NCBI GenBank assembly: GCA_002385805.1
Contig: DGEF01000055.1
Span: 5,354 to 16,197, forward strand
DNA length: 10,844 bases
Direction of reading: 5' to 3'
From: Peptococcaceae bacterium UBA3933
GTDB lineage: Bacteria > Bacillota > Peptococcia > Peptococcales > BICA1-8
Shown here: piece by piece, positions 5,996-10,844 of the stretch
How the letters are laid out: each line of letters begins with the position of its first letter
Numbering within the stretch: position 1 is the stretch's first letter
The notes under the pieces: generated by a model
What the model saw: only the letters and a program-made list of their open reading frames with translations
Database searches by the model: none
Told to the model about the DNA's origin: nothing
Program-made: the position numbers and the translations under genes

Positions 5996-6685
5996 ATGGA
6001 TAATAAACGAAAAGAAACAATAAAAAGTGGTTTTATAGAAGCATTGCCACTAGCTATAGCTATAGGAGCTACCGGTTTATCTTATGGTGTATTAGCTGTT
6101 CAAGCTCATTTAAGTTTAATTACTATTGTTGCCATGTCAATATTAGTATTTTCAGGGTCAGTTCAAATGGTAACCATAGCCATGATAATGGCCAATGCCG
6201 GTCTGGCAAGCATTCTAATTACTACAGTTTTACTCAATATGCGTAATTTATTATACGGAGCGGCCTTAGCAGAGGGGTTAGCCCCTGCAAATAGCTGGAG
6301 GTGGATTTTATCTATTGGTGTGTCGGACGAGCCTTTTGTTTTGGGGAGCGCAAGATTTAAAAAATATGGGCCAGATCCTCTCTATTTTGGTGTGGTCGTG
6401 GCTACTTTTTATGTGGCTTGGGTTTTAGGCTCTTTTATAGGAGCATTACTTGGAAATCAAGTTGACCCCCAAAGATGGGGGTTGGACTTAGCCTTTCCTG
6501 TTACCTTTGTAGCTCTTCTTATTCCTAGCCTTAAAGGAAAACCGGTTATTGCCACGGCACTTATAGCTGTTTTAATCGCCACCGGGCTAGAATACTTCCT
6601 GCCTGGCAATGAATTTACCATAATTGTTACCGGTATATTAGCACCTCTGGTAGGTGTATATTTAACAGGGAGGCTTTCAAAATGA
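5996..6685 (+). CDS. azlC: AzlC-type branched-chain amino-acid exporter, large subunit
   Basis: AzlC and AzlD together export branched-chain amino acids and toxic analogues such as azaleucine; related pairs are called BrnFE or YgaZH. The 229-residue protein has the family's typical length. It opens with FIEALPLAIAIGATGLSYGVLA, followed by the family core FSGSVQMVTIAMI, NMRNLLYGAALA and SDEPFVL, then further hydrophobic helices to the C-terminus. About six to seven membrane segments are visible. The SD is weak (GGTGG, 5982-5986), 9 nt before the ATG. The stop codon overlaps azlD in ATGA, so the two are translationally coupled, as expected for a two-subunit transporter. The exact substrate range cannot be read from sequence. 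Confidence 0.92.
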   Translation: MDNKRKETIKSGFIEALPLAIAIGATGLSYGVLAVQAHLSLITIVAMSILVFSGSVQMVTIAMIMANAGLASILITTVLLNMRNLLYGAALAEGLAPANSWRWILSIGVSDEPFVLGSARFKKYGPDPLYFGVVVATFYVAWVLGSFIGALLGNQVDPQRWGLDLAFPVTFVALLIPSLKGKPVIATALIAVLIATGLEYFLPGNEFTIIVTGILAPLVGVYLTGRLSK

Positions 6686-6996
6686 TAAATCACTGGATTT
6701 TAATCGGGTTACTTGCAATTTCTACATATATGTCCCGGGTTATGGGGGTGGAAATAATGGCCGGGCGAGAGATGAGCCTAACCCTGCGTTTATATTTTAA
6801 TTACGTGCCGGTGGCCATTATATCCGCACTTATCGTTAAACAAATCCTAGTTCCCTCTGACGGACAACTGACATTTTCTTTTCCGGTATTAATTGGTTGC
6901 CTTTCCACGGCCATTGTCATAAAGAAAACAAAAATGTTTCTTCCTTCTGTAGTGGTAGGAGTAATTATCGGACTGTTTGTTCGTTATTTCGTTTGA
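6682..6996 (+). CDS. azlD: AzlD-type branched-chain amino-acid exporter, small subunit
   Basis: This is the small membrane partner of AzlC. The 104 residues form three to four hydrophobic helices with the family start ILIGLLAISTYMSRVMG and the central YFNYVPVAIISALI motif. Length and position are standard for the family. The SD GGGAGG (6668-6673) lies inside azlC, and the ATG overlaps the azlC stop by 4 bp. The gene ends only 2 bp before the stop codon of a convergent gene and no terminator hairpin is visible in between, so azlCD RNA may run into the antisense of that gene. Confidence 0.92.
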   Translation: MINHWILIGLLAISTYMSRVMGVEIMAGREMSLTLRLYFNYVPVAIISALIVKQILVPSDGQLTFSFPVLIGCLSTAIVIKKTKMFLPSVVVGVIIGLFVRYFV

Positions 6997-6998
6997 AA

Positions 6999-7862
6999 TT
7001 ATTTCTTTCGAACAGGAATCCAAACCTCACTATAAGCGTAAGCTTCTTTAAGGTCATTCATTTTAGTAAAAGAAAAAGTAGGGGCATTGATGATTTCGTA
7101 ATCGGAAGAAGGAAGCCATTCGGAATAGATTTTTGCCATTGTTTCTTGGAGCGTAGAAGGAAATGGCCCTTCATTGGGAAATATGGCCCAAGTACAGGCT
7201 GGGACGGGTATTTTTTCTAACAGATCACTTATTTGGTTTTCAGTGGTTAATACACCTATCAAGTGGGTTAATTCTCCTTCTTCTTTTAAAAAATTGCAGT
7301 CAGCATCATAAGAAACATTGACAATTTCATAAGGCTCCATATTTTGTAGAGAATGCATTTCTTTTTTTTGTTCATCTGTTATACTTTCGGCAAGTTTTAT
7401 AATCTCATTATTGACACCTTCAAATTGCATAGGTACACGTTTACTTACACCGACAAAATAAAACGCCGGTTTGTTTTCGATTCTAAATTCCATAGCAGTT
7501 CCTCCTTTGACAGTTATTACGAATGAAAGTTTGGGAAAAGATTTATTTATGCCTTTTTTGACAACATCTGAAGGTAAAAATCCGCTCCATTTTTTAAATG
7601 CACGAGTAAAGCCGTCTATTGATTGATAACCATATTTAAAAGCAACATCAGTTACTTTTTCTCCATTTAATAAATCCTTATTTGCTTCTGACAATTTCCT
7701 GTTTTTTATATATTCACTAAGAGTCAATCCGGAAAGATAAAAAAATATGTTTCTAAAGTGATAGTCAGGGACTCCGGCATATTGGGAAATCTTTTCTAAA
7801 GATAAGTCATCTGTTAAATGTTCTTCAATATAGTTAATTACTTGATTTAATTCCTTTAACAT
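6999..7862 (-). CDS. AraC-family regulator with C-terminal GyrI-like effector-binding domain
   Basis: The 287-residue protein joins two domains. Residues 1-105 form a double helix-turn-helix of the AraC/XylS type (LSLEKISQYAGVPDYHFRNIF, then VTDVAFKYGYQSIDGFTRAFKKWSG). Residues from about 123 form a GyrI-like/AraC_E_bind small-molecule pocket starting MEFRIENKPAFYFVGVSKRVP. This is the Rob/BmrR-like layout, often linked to multidrug or toxic-compound sensing, and the domain order (DNA-binding first) is typical for it. The SD (GGGGGG on the minus strand, just upstream) supports the start. It converges on azlCD, so any control of that exporter is a guess. A 6-bp dyad over its own -10 suggests autoregulation. 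Confidence 0.88.
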   Translation of the reverse strand: MLKELNQVINYIEEHLTDDLSLEKISQYAGVPDYHFRNIFFYLSGLTLSEYIKNRKLSEANKDLLNGEKVTDVAFKYGYQSIDGFTRAFKKWSGFLPSDVVKKGINKSFPKLSFVITVKGGTAMEFRIENKPAFYFVGVSKRVPMQFEGVNNEIIKLAESITDEQKKEMHSLQNMEPYEIVNVSYDADCNFLKEEGELTHLIGVLTTENQISDLLEKIPVPACTWAIFPNEGPFPSTLQETMAKIYSEWLPSSDYEIINAPTFSFTKMNDLKEAYAYSEVWIPVRKK

Positions 7863-7886
7863 TGTTTCCCCCCTTTTCTTATTTAC

Positions 7887-7903
7887 ATAATAGCAAAGCT
7901 ATT
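7887..7903 (-). promoter_or_regulatory. Extended -10 promoter of the AraC-type gene with dyad
   Basis: The minus strand reads TGCTATTAT (7887-7895), an extended -10 (TGn plus a 5 of 6 box) that would start RNA about 17 nt before the ATG. There is no convincing -35. A perfect inverted repeat AATAGC (7889-7894) / GCTATT (7898-7903) overlaps it and could be an autoregulatory operator. Confidence 0.5.
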
Positions 7904-8021
7904 TTAACGTTGCTCGACTTTTTAACACATAAAATATCGATTAGAGGTTCCAATTTAAGGGATTATTAATAAAAAAGTTATTTCGGAAAACATATCAAAG
8001 CTTAATTACTGGTATTAGTTA
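7904..8021. other. Intergenic spacer without recognised feature
   Basis: This is the unassigned part of the 498-bp gap between the AraC-type gene and cbiQ. It is very A/T-rich. I saw no ORF with an SD, no strong hairpin and no tRNA-like structure in it. The rest of the gap holds the two divergent promoters, the riboswitch and its terminator. Confidence 0.6.
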
Positions 8022-8051
8022 TTGACAGTTATTATTATGTGGTGATATTAT
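8022..8051 (+). promoter_or_regulatory. Promoter of the cobalamin-riboswitch/cbi operon
   Basis: A consensus -35 TTGACA (8022-8027) and a TATTAT -10 (8046-8051, 5 of 6) are 18 bp apart, with an extended TGA just before the -10 (8043-8045). RNA would start near 8058, about 20 nt before the aptamer. It is among the strongest sigma-A-type promoters in the window, so control probably falls on the riboswitch. Confidence 0.75.
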
Positions 8052-8078
8052 ATATTAGAGATTAAAAAAGTTAATAAT

Positions 8079-8247
8079 AAAATTTAAGGTGCCCTTAATT
8101 AAGGGATAATAGGGAAGTACGGTTAAAATCCGTCGCGGACCCACCACTGTGAGCGGTTACAAATTCCAAAATGCCACTGGATTTTTACTAATCCGGGAAG
8201 GCTGGAAGGAGGATGACCCGTGAGCCAGGAGACCTGCCTTAAATTTT
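8079..8247 (+). ncRNA. Cobalamin (adenosylcobalamin/B12) riboswitch aptamer
   Basis: The hallmark B12 box AGCCAGGAGACCTGCC is at 8223-8238. Upstream are the other conserved pieces: GGTGCC (8088-8093), TAGGGAA (8110-8116), AATCCGTCGCGGACC (8127-8141) and CCACTGT (8144-8150). P1 closes perfectly by 11 bp, AAAATTTAAGG (8079-8089) with CCTTAAATTTT (8237-8247). The palindrome CCCTTAATTAAGGG (8092-8105) forms the P2 arm. B12 binding would favour the terminator at 8307-8336 and switch off the cobalt uptake genes. This class typically senses a cobalamin coenzyme; which form cannot be decided here. Confidence 0.95.
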
Positions 8248-8252
8248 GGTGA

Positions 8253-8286
8253 TTATAGACGAAAGGGGGATGATTTCGTTCTATAA
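8253..8286 (+). promoter_or_regulatory. Hairpin next to the aptamer, candidate P13/L13 switch arm
   Basis: TTATAGACGAAA (8253-8264) pairs with TTTCG and TCTATAA (8274-8278 and 8280-8286) with one bulged T and a purine-rich loop GGGGGATGA (8265-8273). Known cobalamin riboswitches use a downstream hairpin loop to kiss the C-rich loop L5. The CCC at 8140-8142 could pair with this G run. The role is inference. Confidence 0.5.
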
Positions 8287-8306
8287 GCTGGATGACTTAA
8301 GATGGG

Positions 8307-8337
8307 AAAGTCTCTTGAAATCAAGAGACTTTTTTTA
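8307..8337 (+). terminator. Intrinsic terminator of the riboswitch expression platform
   Basis: An 11-bp perfect stem AAAGTCTCTTG (8307-8317) / CAAGAGACTTT (8322-8332) with a 4-nt loop is followed by a run of T to 8336. It lies 24 bp before cbiQ, where it can block the operon when B12 is bound. GACTT at 8294-8298 can pair with AAGTC at 8308-8312 and is a possible antiterminator. Confidence 0.9.
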
Positions 8338-8360
8338 TTGATTGGAAGTGGTGAGACCAA

Positions 8361-9059
8361 ATGAGCGGCAAGTTTAAAATCTGCCAAAGAGGGGCTGAGC
8401 AAACACTAGTTATTCTTTTTATCTTATTATTTTACATCTCTTTCATTGAAAGTTATAGATTATTAGGCATAACTGCCGTTACAGTGCTCATATATTCTGT
8501 TATTACTTGTCAGCGAAGGTCTTTTCTTAGACTGATTAAATCGGTAGTGCCCTTTGTTATTTTGTTGCTTTTGCCTACCGTAATAAGGTATTTATTAAGT
8601 GGTACCTGGGAGGACCTGGATTTTACACTGATGATTATTTGTAAAATCTTAATTTCCGCTATTTTATTAGGAACAGTTGTTGCCAAGTATTCAGCTCTTT
8701 TTCTGGTGGATGGGATACTGAATTTAGGATTGCCTCCATTGTTCAATAGAATATTAGCCCTTACCTTTAGATATTTTCATATGGTTAATCAAGATGTGCA
8801 AATAGGAAGAAAAGCCTTAACCAGCAGAGGAATTAATGAACGAAGGGGACTAGCCGTTCTCCCTATTTTCGGAGAATGGATCGGAGGCTTTTTCCTTAAA
8901 AGTACTTACCACAGTGATATGGTCTTTAAGGCAATGAAATCTCGAGGCTTTGAGGGAACGGCAAGAAAGGACAGTTGGAAAAACAGTCGGTTAATTATTG
9001 AAGCCGGCATGTTAATTCTTTTTCTGATGGTGGTGCTTATAGTTGATGGAAAAATATAA
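8361..9059 (+). CDS. cbiQ: ECF cobalt transporter transmembrane (T) component CbiQ
   Basis: CbiQ is the coupling membrane subunit of energy-coupling-factor transporters that import Co2+ (or Ni2+). It links the CbiO ATPase to the metal-binding CbiM subunit. The 232-residue protein has a short N-terminal cytosolic helix and membrane segments at about 15-50, 60-76, 86-107 and 212-228. Between them lies a long cytosolic section with the two Ser-Arg-Gly coupling motifs, TSRGI (154-158) and KSRGFEG (193-199), which grip the ATPases. Length fits the family. The ATG follows a modest SD-like GTGGTGAG. The gene is the first behind the B12 riboswitch and overlaps cbiO by 14 bp. Control by B12 favours cobalt as the substrate. 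Confidence 0.92.
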   Translation: MSGKFKICQRGAEQTLVILFILLFYISFIESYRLLGITAVTVLIYSVITCQRRSFLRLIKSVVPFVILLLLPTVIRYLLSGTWEDLDFTLMIICKILISAILLGTVVAKYSALFLVDGILNLGLPPLFNRILALTFRYFHMVNQDVQIGRKALTSRGINERRGLAVLPIFGEWIGGFFLKSTYHSDMVFKAMKSRGFEGTARKDSWKNSRLIIEAGMLILFLMVVLIVDGKI

Positions 9060-9876
9060 CCAGGTAATAAAAATCAGAAACTTAACTTTTACTTATCCTA
9101 ATAATCGCCGTGGCTTAATAGATGTTAATTTGGATATTGAAAGAGGCAAAAAAACAGCTGTACTGGGGGTTAACGGTAGTGGCAAATCAACCCTGTTATA
9201 CCATTTGAACGGTATAAATATGCCTCAATCCGGTTCTATAGAAGTGCTCAACATGGAAGTTAAGGAAGAAAACCTTAAAGAAATAAGGCGTCAGGTAGGT
9301 TTTTTATTTGATTATCCTGATCATCAATTATTCTCAACTACAGTATATAACGATATTAAATTTGGACTGGATAATTATAAATATCCGGAGAAGGAAAAGG
9401 ATGAACTTATAAGAAAGGTTGCTCAGGATTTGCGAATTGAGGAACTATTGGCATTGCCTCCCTACCAGTTGAGTCTGGGGCAGAAAAAGAAGGTAGCTAT
9501 TGCCGGATTAATCGTTCTAGAGCCCAGTATCATTGTCTGTGATGAGCCCTTTTCAGGTTTGGACGGATATGCAGTGCTTTATTTTAAAGAATTACTTGAT
9601 AAATGGGTAAAGAAAGGTAAGACAATTGTCTTTTCAACCCATGATGTAGATTTAACTTATGAATGGGCAGATAATGTCATAGTTTTACGAGAAGGTCGCG
9701 TACTAAAAACAGGAACTGTTCAGGAAGTATTGACCAGGAATGATACTTATTCGGAGGCGGGGTTAGTTAAGCCTTTGCTTTATGATTTGTTTTCCGATAA
9801 TGATTACAAGCCCAGGTCTGTTTCTTTAGCCAAAGAGTATTTGAAAAACTCTTGTTTTAAAGTTTTGGACTGTTAA
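9046..9876 (+). CDS. cbiO: ECF cobalt transporter ATPase CbiO
   Basis: This is the ATP-binding subunit that powers the cobalt ECF transporter. In order, the 276-residue protein shows Walker A GVNGSGKST (41-49), the Q-loop region FDYPDHQLFS (88-97), signature LSLGQKKK (142-149), Walker B IIVCDEPFSGLD (162-173) and the switch histidine in STHD (His199). The usual Q-loop form FQxPDxQLF has Asp89 where Gln is expected, an unusual change that may alter Mg or T-subunit contact. I chose ATG 9046 rather than the TTG at 9043; both fit the weak GGTGGTG SD. A single ATPase gene implies a CbiO homodimer, as in other CbiMNQO systems. cbiQ and cbiO overlap and are probably co-translated. Confidence 0.92.
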   Translation: MEKYNQVIKIRNLTFTYPNNRRGLIDVNLDIERGKKTAVLGVNGSGKSTLLYHLNGINMPQSGSIEVLNMEVKEENLKEIRRQVGFLFDYPDHQLFSTTVYNDIKFGLDNYKYPEKEKDELIRKVAQDLRIEELLALPPYQLSLGQKKKVAIAGLIVLEPSIIVCDEPFSGLDGYAVLYFKELLDKWVKKGKTIVFSTHDVDLTYEWADNVIVLREGRVLKTGTVQEVLTRNDTYSEAGLVKPLLYDLFSDNDYKPRSVSLAKEYLKNSCFKVLDC

Positions 9877-9894
9877 TTTCAAGGAGGAGAGAAA

Positions 9895-10407
9895 ATGACG
9901 AAAAAGAGGCTTTTTTTAATAACAGCTTGTATCTTGATGTTGACAATACCCTTAGTGGGTTGTAATGGAGGAGACATCGGCAAAGGGGCAGAAACCCATG
10001 AGGAAAAAGGACACGCCCATGGGGAATATGAATGGATTGGCTTATTTGAACTTAAGGCAGGAAAATATTTATTCAATTTCGGTGCCAGTGAAGATGAAAC
10101 TATGGATGTTGGCTTTATAAAAATGGGAGAGAATATCGTTGATTTAGATCATCACGCAGCTCATTTAATGGCTACTGAGAAGGAAACGATCAAACAGGAA
10201 AGTGAATTTGTAGTAAAACCCGATTATGCCTATACCTTGGAAATGGACAAAAAACAAGGCCATATCTATTTCACCATAAAAGAAGACGGTACCTATGCCA
10301 TAGTAACGGAGCATATGCCTTCTGAAAGCAATATGCAGATTTTAGATGAAAATGAAGTGGAAATTTTACCAATTGAAGAGTATGAGGCAGAAGAACATAG
10401 TCGTTAA
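9895..10407 (+). CDS. Histidine-rich lipoprotein in the cobalt ECF operon, putative metal-binding partner
   Basis: The family is not one I can name. The 170-residue product starts with a lipoprotein signal (lipobox LVGC, Cys23). It is followed by a flexible, metal-ligand-rich segment HEEKGHAHGEYEW (His35, 40, 42). Then comes a beta-rich domain of about 100 residues with DLDHHAAHLM (His86, 87, 90), an isolated His123, and TEHMP (His140). The acidic tail EEYEAEEHSR is also notable. Mature protein would sit outside the cytoplasmic membrane. A strong SD AAGGAGG (9881-9887) lies 7 nt before the ATG. The place between cbiO and cbiM, under a B12 riboswitch, suggests capture or hand-over of Co2+ to CbiM. 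CbiN is a small two-helix membrane protein, and this protein does not look like it. Function is inferred only. Confidence 0.85.
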   Translation: MTKKRLFLITACILMLTIPLVGCNGGDIGKGAETHEEKGHAHGEYEWIGLFELKAGKYLFNFGASEDETMDVGFIKMGENIVDLDHHAAHLMATEKETIKQESEFVVKPDYAYTLEMDKKQGHIYFTIKEDGTYAIVTEHMPSESNMQILDENEVEILPIEEYEAEEHSR

Positions 10408-10431
10408 TTTTACATATAGGAGGCACTATCA

Positions 10432-10844
10432 ATGCATATAGCCGATGGAGTTTTAAGTACCCCAGTTATCGTAGCATCATACGGAGTGGCCGTAGCCGGT
10501 ATGGCGGTTGCAGCCAAAGGAATCAAAGATGAAGATATCCCTAAAATAAGTTTAATGGCGGGAACTTTCTTTGCCGTATCTTTGATTTCTATTCCTGTAC
10601 CTCCGACTTCAGTTCACCCGCTTTTATGTGGGTTAATTGGGGTTATTCTTGGGAAAAGAGCACCTCTTGCCTTTTTCCCGGCCCTCTTGTTACAGGCGCT
10701 ACTTTTTAAACACGGGGGTCTTACCTCACTGGGTGCCAACACGGTGATGTTATCAATACCGGCCTATTTATGCTACTTAATATATCATAAAACTCCCCTG
10801 AAAAGTGCGGCGGTTAAGGGAGGTATAGTGGGCGCTATATCTGT
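10432..10844 (+). CDS. cbiM: ECF cobalt transporter substrate-binding (S) component CbiM, 3'-truncated
   Basis: CbiM is the membrane subunit that binds the metal. The family binds Co2+ or Ni2+ through its free N-terminus, so the first residues matter: the product starts MHIADGVLS, with His2 directly after Met1 as required. A third ligand is expected in the TSVH motif (His62). Next come the conserved stretch HPLLCGLIGVILGKRAPLAF and QALLFKHGGLTSLGAN, both typical of CbiM/NikM. Only 137 codons are in the window; the family is about 200-330 residues long, so the C-terminus and any cbiN are unseen. SD AGGAGG (10418-10423) lies 8 nt before the ATG, 24 bp after the lipoprotein gene. A NikM-type nickel role cannot be excluded by sequence alone, but the B12 riboswitch points to cobalt. 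Confidence 0.9.
   Translation, partial: MHIADGVLSTPVIVASYGVAVAGMAVAAKGIKDEDIPKISLMAGTFFAVSLISIPVPPTSVHPLLCGLIGVILGKRAPLAFFPALLLQALLFKHGGLTSLGANTVMLSIPAYLCYLIYHKTPLKSAAVKGGIVGAIS

Noticed and set aside
6897..7220. 107-residue plus-strand frame across azlD and the convergent gene
   Set aside because: It overlaps two well-supported genes and has no SD or recognisable domain.
8092..8105. 14-bp palindrome CCCTTAATTAAGGG as a protein operator
   Set aside because: It lies inside the riboswitch aptamer where it forms the P2 arm.
9043..9045. TTG start for cbiO
   Set aside because: The adjacent in-frame ATG at 9046 is a better start with acceptable spacing from the SD.
1..10844. tRNA genes, CRISPR arrays, insertion sequences, phage attachment sites
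   Set aside because: No cloverleaf, regularly spaced repeat, transposase gene or terminal inverted repeat was seen.

Overview
The window looks like a chromosomal stretch of a low-GC Gram-positive anaerobe, most likely a member of the Clostridia (Bacillota). The evidence is strong AGGAGG-type ribosome binding sites, three genes with Gram-positive style lipoprotein signals or peptidase-like folds, a clostridial-type PurA, a NapH-like membrane ferredoxin, and many rho-independent terminators. I cannot name the species.

Layout. (1) 1-2410: the 3' two thirds of purB and a complete purA. These are the two enzymes acting around adenylosuccinate, and each is followed by a terminator. (2) 2502-3119: a minus-strand lipoprotein gene of unknown function, which shares a strong two-way terminator with purA. 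(3) 3120-3319: a divergent control region packed with small inverted repeats. (4) 3320-5006: an apparent operon of a PadR-family repressor, a PadR-linked HAAS/permease-prefix membrane protein that is split by a -1 frameshift, and a NapH-like membrane protein with two 4Fe-4S ferredoxin motifs. (5) 5206-5802: a stand-alone permuted NlpC/P60-like hydrolase gene preceded by tandem 11-bp repeats. (6) 5996-6996: azlCD, a branched-chain amino-acid exporter pair, running head-on into (7) a minus-strand AraC/GyrI-type regulator (6999-7862). (8) 8022-10844: a strong promoter, a cobalamin riboswitch with an intrinsic terminator, and then cbiQ, cbiO, a His-rich lipoprotein gene and the start of cbiM.

The last block is the most interesting. 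It is a B12-repressed ECF-type cobalt uptake system in which the transmembrane (T), ATPase (A) and substrate-binding (M) parts are recognisable. A histidine- and acid-rich lipoprotein gene sits between cbiO and cbiM. It may be an extracellular metal-capture partner, possibly taking the place of CbiN, although genes past the window edge are unseen. The PadR block is a second candidate for a poorly described system: a PadR repressor, its membrane partner and an iron-sulfur membrane redox protein behind a promoter with several dyads. The remaining genes belong to common families.
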